A DNA stretch of 64,000 nucleotides from JBPOFY01 sp049889815. GTDB lineage: Bacteria; Verrucomicrobiota; Verrucomicrobiia; Opitutales; Coraliomargaritaceae. The notes beneath the pieces were generated by a model that was given only the letters and a program-made list of their open reading frames with translations, had not been told where the DNA came from and did not search any database. The stretch lies in contig JBMHCR010000019.1 in NCBI GenBank assembly GCA_049889815.1, positions 124,001 to 188,000 on the forward strand. The letters run 5' to 3'. How positions within the stretch are numbered: position 1 is the stretch's first letter; every line of letters starts with the position of its first letter. The translations under genes and the position numbers were made by a program. Below are positions 36,119 through 45,893 of the stretch, one piece after another.

Positions 36119-39100
36119 ATGGACTTCAAGACACAACTTGGACTGCACCCTGAAACAGCTGACTCGACTTTTGACGAGAAAGCACTTTTGGAATACGTAA
36201 ATCTAAAACTGATCTCAATCGGTCAACCAACCTACGGCGATGCAGCGGATTCAGAATTTTTCGGGCTCAGTAAATCACTGCTCGATAGTTATCAGGAGAA
36301 ATCACGACTGCTCGCAAACTATCTTCCACCCTGCGATCAGCGGATTCAAAGCTTCATAATGGATTACTTCAGTGAGCTCGAGCTCGACGAGGTTCCACAC
36401 CTGCCGAACAACACACTGATTCTAGACCGCCATGGCATCGCTCGAACATTATCGCTGCCAGCTAAAGGTGACCATTTTTCTTCCGACATCATCGATTCCT
36501 ACCGCATACAGCAGGGTGTATTACACAATCCGAAGAGCGATCGCCGCACTACCAAAGGGGTTTTCCACGTAGCTGAAGGTGGCCTACCGATCCCAAATGA
36601 TAAAAAAGCAGTTCCTGTGCTAGCGGCTGCTCGCCTAATCAAGAAAGCCCTCACCACTGCACCCGATTCACTCACCACCATTCCATTTCTCGCGAGTGAA
36701 GATCAGCCTGCAAAATCTTGGACATCGCTACTCCTACGCCCAGTAGTCGTGCCTGAAGTGGATGGATTTTCCAAGGAGAAAACAATGGAAGTGCGCTTCT
36801 TTGCACCTGGAAATATGGTAAGCAACCTTGATTTCGTTGAGTCGATTTTTGGCAATGCTGGCGACCCGTTCATCGCCGAGAACGACGCTGGACTTGACCC
36901 CGAACATTGGACGGGCACCACAGGTTGCGTGATTCTTGCACCGCACCTCATGGGCACCACAAAAAAGGAACTTGGCCTGCCAAACATCAAGGATGCCACC
37001 GAGCGCCAAAAACGCGACGGCATGTGCTGGGCTAAGGAGGACGAACTCTACAATGATGGGGGCGCTTTCAAGATCACCGTGAGGGACAAATCGGGACGCG
37101 TCGTCACAGCCATCGCCGACAACTATTTCGGATACTGCAAGAAAGAGGTTAAGACCCAAATCGGCTTTTCTGCTAATCTCATCGGCCTCGCCGAAGAAGA
37201 ACACGCGGGAGGAACACTCGCCTTTACTGGATATGATCTCGGTGAGGACTTTCAGCTCAGCCAATATTATCCTGAAGTCGACCAAACTTTCGATGGTGTC
37301 GTGGCACGCTACGCAGATCGTATTGATGTCAAACCAGAGGGCTATGCCATCGATAAAACCTACAAGGACATTCTCTACATCCCAGAGGATTCTCGCATCG
37401 AACTGAACAGCCAGAACATCTCTTGGACTAAAGCTGGTACAGAGCAGTCCATCAAACTACTGCCAAACAATACCTACGTCCTACCATCTGGCTACAAGGT
37501 GCAGATGATCCAGCCTTCACAAGGACGCCGTTGGAGACTCGTCGGCTACACCGCGGAGAGCCGCATTTGCCACAAACCATGCACCGTTTCAGGCGGAGGT
37601 AAATCAGAAATCTCGAAGCCAATCACTGACGCGATCATCTCAGGCCCCGTCTTCGTCAGTCACTTCAAGAAGGATTTCGACCTAGCAGAAGAAATCATCA
37701 ATAAGGAATACGGCGAACGCTTTCTCGATGAATCGAAGAACCGCAAGGCAGGACGCCCACTGCTCGGCAAAGAGCGTTCGCTCGGTTCAGTCGTCAAACT
37801 CCTCACACCGTCAAAGAATACTTACACTGCTGAGTATAATTTGTGGTTGAAAAGCATTCCACAGCACGTCAAGGAACTCGTGCTCATCATCAAACGCTTT
37901 TACAAAGAGGACTGGGGTAGCGACTGGCGTAACCGCTTCAGCGTCGACCTGATCAACGGCGAGCCGGGCAACATCCTGCGCTATCGTGAGCAACCGATGC
38001 TGACTCAATATCTGCGTATCGGCTACACCAACGACGGAGCATGGCGCACCTTCGGACTGCGCAAGGACTTCTTCCCAGCGGCCAAGATCTCACTCGAGGA
38101 CGATATCACCGCATCGGTGGTGGCTCCGACCGATCAGATCAAGAGCCTGCCGCCGGGATGGAATGCTCCATCCTCGAAGTTTGTTCACAACTGCGAGTAT
38201 CGCTTCTTCCAGCGACCGGACGACGCCAAGATCCGCGGTTACGATAAGCAAGCAGAGCTCGATTTGAGCTCCGACGGCAGCTTCCTCAGCAACTACGAAC
38301 CACTGGATGCAGCGCATGGACAAAACGAAGTGGAGGACGCAATTCGCTTCGGTCAATACACCGAACCGATGCAGACGATGATCAACAACTTCGTAGAAAC
38401 ACCACGGAGCGACTACTATTCGACCCCGGCATATCCACGGATGGTCGACGGAGCGCCAACTAAGAACCCTCGCTACCTGCAAGTCCGCCCAGACATCCGC
38501 GACCGCCGCGGTCTCTATTTGGCAGACATCAGTTCACGCCTTTATCGCCGTCAAGATTCTCAGTCACCGCTCGTTCGCCCGGTTACATCTGTGCTACCTG
38601 GTCGCCGCAACAATCCTGCCGAACCGGAGGCAGGCGTGAAAGCTCTGTGTATGTTCAACCCAATCCACCACATGGACCTACCCGAGTTGTTCATGGAGTA
38701 TATCGCAAGTATTACAGGTAAGTCCCCATCCACGACGGGTGCTGGATCCGAAGGTGCTCTCACCAAGGGCCCATTCAATGCCCTACTGCCGATCTACGAC
38801 ATGAACAATGCGCTCGTGTCCTATCTCGCCACAGAGCAACCAGCCTTCATCACAGCTGCTGGATACGTTGGTCCGAACTACCGCGTCGATCACGATATCA
38901 GCCTGCTCGTTCCTGAGATCTGGTGTCGTATGAAGCCCGAAGAAGCTGACCCTCAGTGGATGATCAATCACGGCTATCTCGAAAAATGCGAAGATTTCGA
39001 GCACAAAGGCAAGACCGTCAAGGCCAGCCTTCTGGGCTACCGGATCACCGCCAAATTCGTGCGTATCTTCTTCGCTCGTGTGTTCAACAACCCTGAGACA

Positions 39101-39574
39101 GTTCTCAACGAGGAAATGCTCAAACCTGAGCTTCAGGATCTCGACACATTCATTGAGGGAATCGAGACCACACAAGCTGCTCACAAGATGGCTGCGCAAA
39201 ACTACTTCGCCGACGGATCGATCGAACAAGCTTGTCCCCCACTCAAAGCCCTCCTCCACATCATGGTTGAAGGCGACTACGAGGGCAAAACACTCGAAGA
39301 TCCGGAGATTCGCGGAATGTTCACACGTGAATCCATGCTCCATAGCGACTGGTATAAAGAACGCCTTCTCAGCCAACAAGAAACGGATAAGGCAGCATGG
39401 ACAAAGCACGTTGAATATCTGGAAGCCTTCAACAACAAGGGCACACACGTCAGCGTAGCGAAACGCCTAAACATTGAGGCTCGCCTCACAGCTGCGAAAG
39501 ATCAGCTCGCGGAGGTAAGCTCCAAGAAATACATCGATTCACTTTTTGGCACACTTGGACGCCAACCGATTTAA
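36119..39574 (+). CDS. PPi-type phosphoenolpyruvate carboxykinase
   Basis: At 1151 residues this protein is about twice the size of ATP- or GTP-type PEPCK and matches the PPi-dependent family known from Propionibacterium freudenreichii and Entamoeba (EC 4.1.1.38: oxaloacetate + PPi <-> PEP + Pi + CO2). Family marks recalled and seen here are FHVAEGGLPIPNDK, LDFVESIFGNAGDPF, ADNYFGYCKKEVKTQI, VSGGGKSEISK (~490-500, kinase-loop equivalent), SLGSVIKLLTP-like, and PELFMEYIASITGKSPSTT (~855-873). The assignment comes from memory of the family, not from a search. It is followed by a strong terminator. Together with PPi-PFK it points to PPi use in central metabolism. Confidence 0.88.
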   Translation: MDFKTQLGLHPETADSTFDEKALLEYVNLKLISIGQPTYGDAADSEFFGLSKSLLDSYQEKSRLLANYLPPCDQRIQSFIMDYFSELELDEVPHLPNNTLILDRHGIARTLSLPAKGDHFSSDIIDSYRIQQGVLHNPKSDRRTTKGVFHVAEGGLPIPNDKKAVPVLAAARLIKKALTTAPDSLTTIPFLASEDQPAKSWTSLLLRPVVVPEVDGFSKEKTMEVRFFAPGNMVSNLDFVESIFGNAGDPFIAENDAGLDPEHWTGTTGCVILAPHLMGTTKKELGLPNIKDATERQKRDGMCWAKEDELYNDGGAFKITVRDKSGRVVTAIADNYFGYCKKEVKTQIGFSANLIGLAEEEHAGGTLAFTGYDLGEDFQLSQYYPEVDQTFDGVVARYADRIDVKPEGYAIDKTYKDILYIPEDSRIELNSQNISWTKAGTEQSIKLLPNNTYVLPSGYKVQMIQPSQGRRWRLVGYTAESRICHKPCTVSGGGKSEISKPITDAIISGPVFVSHFKKDFDLAEEIINKEYGERFLDESKNRKAGRPLLGKERSLGSVVKLLTPSKNTYTAEYNLWLKSIPQHVKELVLIIKRFYKEDWGSDWRNRFSVDLINGEPGNILRYREQPMLTQYLRIGYTNDGAWRTFGLRKDFFPAAKISLEDDITASVVAPTDQIKSLPPGWNAPSSKFVHNCEYRFFQRPDDAKIRGYDKQAELDLSSDGSFLSNYEPLDAAHGQNEVEDAIRFGQYTEPMQTMINNFVETPRSDYYSTPAYPRMVDGAPTKNPRYLQVRPDIRDRRGLYLADISSRLYRRQDSQSPLVRPVTSVLPGRRNNPAEPEAGVKALCMFNPIHHMDLPELFMEYIASITGKSPSTTGAGSEGALTKGPFNALLPIYDMNNALVSYLATEQPAFITAAGYVGPNYRVDHDISLLVPEIWCRMKPEEADPQWMINHGYLEKCEDFEHKGKTVKASLLGYRITAKFVRIFFARVFNNPETVLNEEMLKPELQDLDTFIEGIETTQAAHKMAAQNYFADGSIEQACPPLKALLHIMVEGDYEGKTLEDPEIRGMFTRESMLHSDWYKERLLSQQETDKAAWTKHVEYLEAFNNKGTHVSVAKRLNIEARLTAAKDQLAEVSSKKYIDSLFGTLGRQPI

Positions 39575-39598
39575 GGAATCGACCACAACCGCTCAATC

Positions 39599-39629
39599 AA
39601 AGGCACTCTCACACCGGGGTGCCTTTTTT
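39599..39629 (+). terminator. Intrinsic terminator after PEPCK
   Basis: AAAGGCAC (39599-39606) pairs with GTGCCTTT (39619-39626) and the T-run continues to 39629. It ends the PEPCK transcript; the opposing trpF gene stops at 39640. Confidence 0.85.
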
Positions 39630-39639
39630 CATATCGGCA

Positions 39640-40281
39640 TCATCCGCGCAAAGCGCGAAAAAACACCTGCAGCTTCTCGAGTTCTTTGACTCCTGCCCTA
39701 GATTCGACTCCGCTATTCACATCAACATGAGTAGAATCGCTGAGTGCTACAGCCTCACGGATGTTGCTTGGCGACAAACCCCCTGCTAGGATCCACTGCT
39801 TTTGAGGATAACGGTTCTTTAAAGTCGAAAAAGCGCCCCAATCGCCCGTCTGACCGGTCCCCCCTACTTGATCTTTGGAGAAAGTATCCACCAAAAATGT
39901 ATCCGCGAAGTGAAGATAAGCTTCTGGAAAGGGTTGGTCGGGACCGAAACGAGGAGACAACCACAGGCGGTTCTTTCCAACCAACTCAGAGACAGCCTCG
40001 AGGTAGCCCTCATCAAAAGTCTCTTTTTCATGTATCTGAAAAAAATCAAAGCCGGCATCAAGGTAAGTCATCAAAACCTCGAGTCTCGGAGCGACGTCCA
40101 CAAGAACACGCTTACCGGCGGGAACGTTAGAGGAAAGCTCTTGCGCTCGAACTAAGGCAATTCCACGCGGCGAGGCTTCGTATACGATAAAACCACAATA
40201 ATCCGCACCCAAATCCAAACATCGGTTGACGTCCTCTTCTAAGGTGAGTCCACACACTTTCACTGCAATTTCTTCCCTCAT
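39640..40281 (-). CDS. trpF: Phosphoribosylanthranilate isomerase
   Basis: TrpF isomerises phosphoribosyl-anthranilate in tryptophan synthesis, on a (beta/alpha)8 fold. From the ATG at 40281 it is 213 residues. The N-terminal strand AVKVCGLT carries the catalytic Cys, later GADYCGFIVYEASPR, and the C-terminal phosphate-binding HVDVNSGVESRAGVK carries the catalytic Asp. An in-frame start at 40302 is also possible. It stands alone; no other trp gene is near. It converges with PEPCK. Confidence 0.93.
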   Translation of the reverse strand: MREEIAVKVCGLTLEEDVNRCLDLGADYCGFIVYEASPRGIALVRAQELSSNVPAGKRVLVDVAPRLEVLMTYLDAGFDFFQIHEKETFDEGYLEAVSELVGKNRLWLSPRFGPDQPFPEAYLHFADTFLVDTFSKDQVGGTGQTGDWGAFSTLKNRYPQKQWILAGGLSPSNIREAVALSDSTHVDVNSGVESRAGVKELEKLQVFFRALRG

Positions 40282-40494
40282 TAAAATAAAAAGATTCAAC
40301 AAGAATCACCGCAAGACAACCGCGATTTGATCGTTTTCGCCGAATTAGCTCGGTTTTTCTACAGCCAAAATTGAAAAAGATAAAAAAGGCCTAAACGGCT
40401 TGTAAGTTACTCTAGCTCTCCGCGTTGCGTTATTGAACCCAAACGTCAAACCCCAACTCATTCGGCGACTAACTGCGAAACTCAAATAAACATA

Positions 40495-40989
40495 ATGGCA
40501 CGATCAAAAATAAATAAGGGCATTAGCCGTATTGATTCCGGATCCACCCACGGATGGTTCGTACGCGGTTACAGAAACGGCAAAACCTACTCAAAGCTCT
40601 TCAGTGACCGCAAATCAGGCGGCAAGGGCAAGGCTCAAAAGCTAGCAAAGGCCTACCGCGACGAGCTAAACGAGGAGCTAGAAAAAATTCCAAAAAAACC
40701 GCGTCAGCGCCGCATCGTGATCTCTGACTCACGCAACAAGACTGGCGAACTAGGCGTTTCTAGGACTACCAAAATTGGCCCTAACGGCACCAAACACGAA
40801 TGCTACTCGGTGAGCTGGCGTCCCGAGCCGGGTACACAAAAATGCACCTCCTTCTCGGTCAAAAAATATGGCGAGAAAAAAGCATTCAAACTAGCCGTTG
40901 AGCATCGCAGAACGATGATGCGTGAGATTCATGGACCGAACTTCTATAAAAAGCTCAGCGTTCGAAAAAGAGTGCGCGAAGCGAACTAA
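40495..40989 (+). CDS. Free-standing tandem AP2-like protein
   Basis: This 164-residue, highly basic protein has two AP2/integrase-type modules in tandem. The first is about residues 9-57 (GISRIDSGSTHGWFVRGYRNGKTYSKLF...AKAYRDEL) and the second about 85-140 (GVSRTTKIGPNGTKHECYSVSWRPEP...KLAVEHRRTMM). Each follows GxxR, a WxVxxxxNGK-type strand pair, and an amphipathic helix. No recombinase catalytic domain is attached. A DNA-binding or nucleoid role is inferred. It has its own terminator. Confidence 0.75.
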   Translation: MARSKINKGISRIDSGSTHGWFVRGYRNGKTYSKLFSDRKSGGKGKAQKLAKAYRDELNEELEKIPKKPRQRRIVISDSRNKTGELGVSRTTKIGPNGTKHECYSVSWRPEPGTQKCTSFSVKKYGEKKAFKLAVEHRRTMMREIHGPNFYKKLSVRKRVREAN

Positions 40990-41009
40990 ACGATATGATT
41001 GAACTGAAA

Positions 41010-41035
41010 CGCAGCGTGAGTGCTGCGCTTTTTTT
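41010..41035 (+). terminator. Intrinsic terminator after AP2-like gene
   Basis: CGCAGC (41010-41015) pairs with GCTGCG (41022-41027), followed by T's from 41029. It ends just before the opposing M16 protease stop. Confidence 0.75.
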
Positions 41036-41045
41036 GTGCCCGCAA

Positions 41046-43625
41046 CTACTCCTCCGGCCCGACAATCAATCGCACGCCTCGATCTGCGGCAAAGTACTTG
41101 CGTGCAAAGCACGCTAGCTGATCAGCGGTTATTGAGCTGAGCCGAGCCGCATACACAAGATCGTCGTCGACCGGCAAACCGTAGGAGGTTTGGATGGCGG
41201 CGTTCATTGCACGTGCACCCATCGTCTGGCGTCCCATTGGACGGGCCGCTTGCAAACGGGTGCGGCACCTCTCTATTTCCTCCTCTGAGACGTCACCCGC
41301 CATCACTCTCGCGATCTCAGCATTGATCTCCTTTACCACCTCATCCGCCTGACTCGGATGCGTGCCTGCATAGAATACAAACATTCCCATTTTCAATCCA
41401 ACGATCCGACTGGACCCCACATAATAGGCCATCCCTCGGTCCTCGCGAACCCGCTCAAACAGTCGACTGGACATCCCACTAAACAGTTCGTTCAGCACCT
41501 CAGAAAGAATGTAGTCTTCATCTTGAACACCCACATCAGGAAAAGCGTGTAGCACGACCGCCTGTTCTCGATCCATCTTTTCGTGTAGCTCAAGTGCCTT
41601 CTTGGGACCCGCATACTCTTGATTCTCAGCCGCAACAAAGGCTCCACCCGCCACTTGGTTTTCGAGCAAGGGCGCCATCGCCTCCAGCAACGCATTCCTC
41701 TCAAAGTCGCCGCAGACCGAGACGACCAAGTTTGAAGCCTTCACCAACTCGCCAAAATGCGCAGCCACATCCTCGCAAGTCAGCGACTCTAGATCTGCGA
41801 CACGGCCATCAGACCCAATTCCAAACGGGTGATTCCCGAAAAATCGCTCTCTCAATATTCGAAACCCATAATTGAGTATCTCATCATCATCTTCCTTTAA
41901 ACCCGCAACCTGTGCTTCGCGCTCAATTTCAAAAGTTTCTTGGGCAAAACGCGGACAGGTGAGGGCGTCCGCCACCAGTTCCAGAGCAATTGTTAAATCT
42001 CCAGGTAGCACCTCGATCGAAAAGCTCACGGTATTATTACCACCTGTTCCCGCAAAGCGCCCCCCGACACTCTCGACCAGCTCTGAAACCTCCCGAGCAG
42101 ATCGACGCTCAGTATCTTTAGTAAGTAATTCCGCAAGCAGGGCGGAAATCCCTCGCTGATTCTCTAGCTCATACAGAGGACCACCCAACAGCACACAGCG
42201 AATGTGGACCTTCGGCAGCCGTCGATCTTGCTGCAATAAGAGTCTAGCTCCGCTGCTGTAGTCAATCTGCTCAAACGGAAGCAATCCCATCCGCTCGGAT
42301 AGCTTCGCCCCATCAATAGTAGCGACTTTTGGACCCAAAGTTACCGCACACATGCACTCCTCAACCAGATACTTGCGCGCTACTTCCCTTAAATCTGCTG
42401 CCTGCACAGCGCCAAGGCGACGCAAATAACGACGGCCATAATAAATATCGCCAACCACGACCTCACCCAAACCCAAGCGCGATGCCTGACCACTCATCGT
42501 CTTGCGGCCATTTATTTCAGCACTCAGAGCCTGACGCCGCGCCTTCTCGACAACCGCATCGTTGAAGCCAATATCCGAAAGCTCCTTGATTAGTTCCAAA
42601 ATCGCCGACTCGACGACTGCGTGCTTCTCCGGATCACAGACATACGAGATCCATAGCAAACCCTCGCTACCGGGATTCCAATTACGGCAATCGATATAAT
42701 GCAGTAGCTTTCGCTGATTCCTCAGGCGCTCCCACAGAAGCGAACTTTCTCCACCACCCAAAGCATTTGCCAGCGCATCGAGTTTGGGCGAATCCGCGTG
42801 GCTTAGATGTGGAATCTTAAATCCAAGACCACCCCTAAAAATATTATACTCCCCAACAGAATCCTCCCGGCGCTTTGCTAGTTGCACAGGTTCCTCCTCG
42901 ATAATAACAGGAGCGAGGCGCCCGCGCGGGACGGATCCAAAGCAGGCTTCGATTTGCTTTAGGCAATCGTCCGGGGCGATCGCTCCGGCAACAGACACGA
43001 CCATATTATTGGGCACATACCGCGCCTTGTAGTAGGCACGAAGCTCATCTCCAGTCACAGTCTCGTAGAGTGCACGATGTCCGATGACTGGCTCGCGGTA
43101 AGGGTGCCTCTGAAAAGCCGTGCGGAAAAGTGCCTGGCTGATCTGCCGATCCGGGTCGTCGAGTCCCATATCAATCTCTCGAAGGATTACATCTCTTTCC
43201 TTGAGTACCTCTTCGTCAGGCAAGGTCGAATGCAGCACAATATCCGAGAGCACATCGACCATTTGCCCAAAGGCAGCGGCGGGCGCATCGATGTAATAAA
43301 CCGTACGATCAAAAGTTGTGTAAGCATTGATTGCCCCGCCCATCGCATGCACCTCGCGACTGATCGATTTGCCGTCCCTTCGGGAAGTTCCCTTGAACAG
43401 CATGTGTTCGAGATAGTGCGAAAGGCCCGAACCCAGCATCGAAGCTTCGTGAATACTCCCTGTCTTGACCCAAACTTGCACCGAAACGACCTCAGTAGAA
43501 AAGTCGGGGCGGTGGACTAGGGTTAATCCATTCGCTAAAGAATGACGTTCCACAGGCGATCGATAAAGGCGATCGATCAACGCATTCGAAGCTTCAGAAG
43601 ATAAATTTGAGGTAGAGCTATCCAT
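41046..43625 (-). CDS. M16 family zinc peptidase (two-domain, pitrilysin/processing-peptidase-like)
   Basis: This 859-residue protein holds two M16 modules in one chain. The N-terminal half carries the inverted zinc motif HYLEH (residues 70-74) and the distal Glu in the REID...E region. The C-terminal half (from ~440) lacks the motif, like the inactive partner domain. Conserved elements include SEVLNELFSGMSSRLFERVRED and the Arg/Tyr-containing AYYVGSS segment near the C-terminus. Such peptidases digest peptides or process precursors; the localisation here is unclear because no signal peptide is evident. Confidence 0.92.
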   Translation of the reverse strand: MDSSTSNLSSEASNALIDRLYRSPVERHSLANGLTLVHRPDFSTEVVSVQVWVKTGSIHEASMLGSGLSHYLEHMLFKGTSRRDGKSISREVHAMGGAINAYTTFDRTVYYIDAPAAAFGQMVDVLSDIVLHSTLPDEEVLKERDVILREIDMGLDDPDRQISQALFRTAFQRHPYREPVIGHRALYETVTGDELRAYYKARYVPNNMVVSVAGAIAPDDCLKQIEACFGSVPRGRLAPVIIEEEPVQLAKRREDSVGEYNIFRGGLGFKIPHLSHADSPKLDALANALGGGESSLLWERLRNQRKLLHYIDCRNWNPGSEGLLWISYVCDPEKHAVVESAILELIKELSDIGFNDAVVEKARRQALSAEINGRKTMSGQASRLGLGEVVVGDIYYGRRYLRRLGAVQAADLREVARKYLVEECMCAVTLGPKVATIDGAKLSERMGLLPFEQIDYSSGARLLLQQDRRLPKVHIRCVLLGGPLYELENQRGISALLAELLTKDTERRSAREVSELVESVGGRFAGTGGNNTVSFSIEVLPGDLTIALELVADALTCPRFAQETFEIEREAQVAGLKEDDDEILNYGFRILRERFFGNHPFGIGSDGRVADLESLTCEDVAAHFGELVKASNLVVSVCGDFERNALLEAMAPLLENQVAGGAFVAAENQEYAGPKKALELHEKMDREQAVVLHAFPDVGVQDEDYILSEVLNELFSGMSSRLFERVREDRGMAYYVGSSRIVGLKMGMFVFYAGTHPSQADEVVKEINAEIARVMAGDVSEEEIERCRTRLQAARPMGRQTMGARAMNAAIQTSYGLPVDDDLVYAARLSSITADQLACFARKYFAADRGVRLIVGPEE

Positions 43626-43742
43626 GACTGTTCGCCCAATCTCGACTGGAAGCCCTATTTCGACAAGCTGTTTTCAACAATTCGCCCCAAATCGAACCAA
43701 GTGAAGACGATCATGAGGCGAAGGAATTTCTCGACGGAGCGT

Positions 43743-44168
43743 CTAGCGAAGCGGCGGGCGTTTCGTAGTTGGCTTGTGGTCGGGCAAGAACGGGCGATCG
43801 AACGCATCAACGAAACTATACCCGCCGTCAAAGTCCTCAGGGCTGTCCTGATCGGTTTTGCCAAGTACGCGACACTCAACGAGGTTGAACACAATATTGC
43901 CAAAGTCACGGCACTCAGAAACCCCCCAGTAGCCCAAAACAGTGCGCGCCATTGGCCCAAACTGATCAATCGCATAGAGACGAATACCCTCTAGAAGTTG
44001 CTGCCCAGTCAGGTGATTTGTTTTATCAAGGACGCCCTTTTTATGCATTTCCTTGAGGCTGTAGTCCAAAGCCTGCCTTAAGAAATAATACGCACCACGA
44101 GCGTAACGCGGATCTTCCTTGCGGATCGTGCGGATCACCTCGTTGAAATCTGTATTCGGATCATTCAC
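43743..44168 (-). CDS. Minf_1886 family protein
   Basis: This 141-residue protein from a GTG start matches the small Minf_1886 family found in Verrucomicrobiota and Planctomycetota, function unknown. The conserved core is RYARGAYYFLRQALDYS (~21-37), HLTGQQLLEGIRLYAIDQFGPMARTVLGYWGV (~52-84), and FGNIVFNLVE with a DxF..G end. It is cytosolic. No neighbour explains its role. Its presence supports the phylum assignment. Confidence 0.85.
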   Translation of the reverse strand: MNDPNTDFNEVIRTIRKEDPRYARGAYYFLRQALDYSLKEMHKKGVLDKTNHLTGQQLLEGIRLYAIDQFGPMARTVLGYWGVSECRDFGNIVFNLVECRVLGKTDQDSPEDFDGGYSFVDAFDRPFLPDHKPTTKRPPLR

Positions 44169-44408
44169 ACCGTAAATAATTGGTACAATTCACAATAGGT
44201 CAATCTCTGGCAGTATCTGTCTTCTTTTGATCACGGGTACGATCTTTGCTAAACAAACATTCACTTGGGGATCATTCTGTTCACACTCGCCACCGGATCG
44301 AGTATTTTTCGCCATTAACAGTCTGATGCACAAACGATATAAAGCAGGCCGTTCCGCGAGCGGCAACCTACTGCACTTCTCAGGGATCTGGCGATATGAT
44401 GAGCTAGA

Positions 44409-45893
44409 TCAATCAAAGATCGCGGTTCGAATCTCAACCGCCTCACGATATAACGCTTCGTATTCACGGGCAGACTGATCCCAATTGAAGCACTGTGTCA
44501 TCGCGTTTTTCCTGAGCTTCGCGATATGCTTAGGCCGATCATAGTAGGTCGCACATGCCCAACCAATCGTATCGTAGAGCGCGTCTTCAGTTGCATCATC
44601 AAAGACAAAGCCGGTACCCGTTTGACTGTATTCCGAGTATTTTTCAACCGTATCGATCAACCCACCTGTGGCACGAACAATTGGCAACGTTCCATAGGTC
44701 ATCGCATACAATTGCCCTAGGCCGCAGGGTTCGAAACGGCTCGGCATGACAAAGAAATCCGCGCCCGCAATCGCTAGATGCGCAAGCTCGTTGCTAAACA
44801 TCAGCTGCGCTCCGAAGCGACCAGGATAACGATTCGCCAATTCTCGGAATGCGTGCTCCAACCAGTCCTCACCAGTTCCAAGCACACCCACCTGGATCTG
44901 CATATCTGCCATCAACCGATCCCCAATGGCTGCAAGAAGGTCGAGCCCCTTCTGATTAGCTAGGCGCGACACGACTACAAACACCGGCGCATCAACTCGC
45001 TCCTCGAGACCAAACGCCTGTTGTAGAGCCGCCTTGCACACTCCTTTACCTTCTAAATTTGCAGCTGTAAAGTTCGCGGGTATGAGCGGATCCAACTTCG
45101 GGTTCCACTCGGTCTCGTCGATACCGTTCAAGATACCGACTAGATCTTCCTGACGGTGAGAAAGTATGTGATGCAATCCACCACCACCCTCTGGAGTTTG
45201 AATTTCTTTCGCGTAGGTCGGGCTGACAGTTGTAATTTTCGTAGAATGGTACATGCCGCCCTTGAGCATATTTGCCTCTCCCATGGACTCGAGACCATCG
45301 GGCCTGAAGACCCAGCCTGGAAGTCCCGCGTAGTCGATTAGCTTGCGATGAAACCACCCCTGGTGCTCCATGTTGTGAAGCGTTAAAATGGAGGCTGCAC
45401 GCCCTACCGGCTTATCATTCTCAGTCGCGTTCAAATAGACCGAAGCAAGTCCTGTTGCCCAATCATGGCAGTGAACAACGTCCGGCACCCAGTCCAGATA
45501 GTCCGTTAAATCAATCGCGGCGCGGCACAGAAAGGCGAAGCGCTGCCCGTTATCATCCTCATTACCACTCGGCCCCACATATACCGACGCAGCATCGTAA
45601 AATTGATGATGCTCAAGTAGGTACAGTTTTGCTTTCGAACCGACCAGCGTGTCGCGCCACACGCGCGCATACGCTTCATGCCCGCCCATGTGCACAATCA
45701 AAGGCTGATCGTCCGGCTTGGCATTCTCGACGTGTTTCAGCCGCGCATACTTGGGCATTGCAATACGCACATCATGCCGACGTTCTACAAGTGCCTTGGA
45801 CAGCGCTCCCACAACATCCGCAAGGCCACCGACCTTCACGATCGGTGTGACCTCAGGCGCCACCATCAGAATTTTCAACTTCTTACCTGCCAT
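44409..45893 (-). CDS. glgA: Glycogen synthase (ADP-glucose)
   Basis: GlgA (GT5, GT-B fold) adds ADP-glucose to alpha-1,4-glucan. The 494-residue protein has the ADP-glucose-binding KVGGLADVVGALSKAL (K20 VGGL), the HCHDWATGL loop, TLHNMEHQGWF, VVSRLANQKGLDLL, and the acceptor/phosphate site SRFEPCGLGQLYAMTYGTLPIVRATGGL. Length is standard. It shares TAATG with the upstream exosortase gene, indicating coupled translation. No other glg genes are present in the window. Confidence 0.95.
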   Translation of the reverse strand: MAGKKLKILMVAPEVTPIVKVGGLADVVGALSKALVERRHDVRIAMPKYARLKHVENAKPDDQPLIVHMGGHEAYARVWRDTLVGSKAKLYLLEHHQFYDAASVYVGPSGNEDDNGQRFAFLCRAAIDLTDYLDWVPDVVHCHDWATGLASVYLNATENDKPVGRAASILTLHNMEHQGWFHRKLIDYAGLPGWVFRPDGLESMGEANMLKGGMYHSTKITTVSPTYAKEIQTPEGGGGLHHILSHRQEDLVGILNGIDETEWNPKLDPLIPANFTAANLEGKGVCKAALQQAFGLEERVDAPVFVVVSRLANQKGLDLLAAIGDRLMADMQIQVGVLGTGEDWLEHAFRELANRYPGRFGAQLMFSNELAHLAIAGADFFVMPSRFEPCGLGQLYAMTYGTLPIVRATGGLIDTVEKYSEYSQTGTGFVFDDATEDALYDTIGWACATYYDRPKHIAKLRKNAMTQCFNWDQSAREYEALYREAVEIRTAIFD

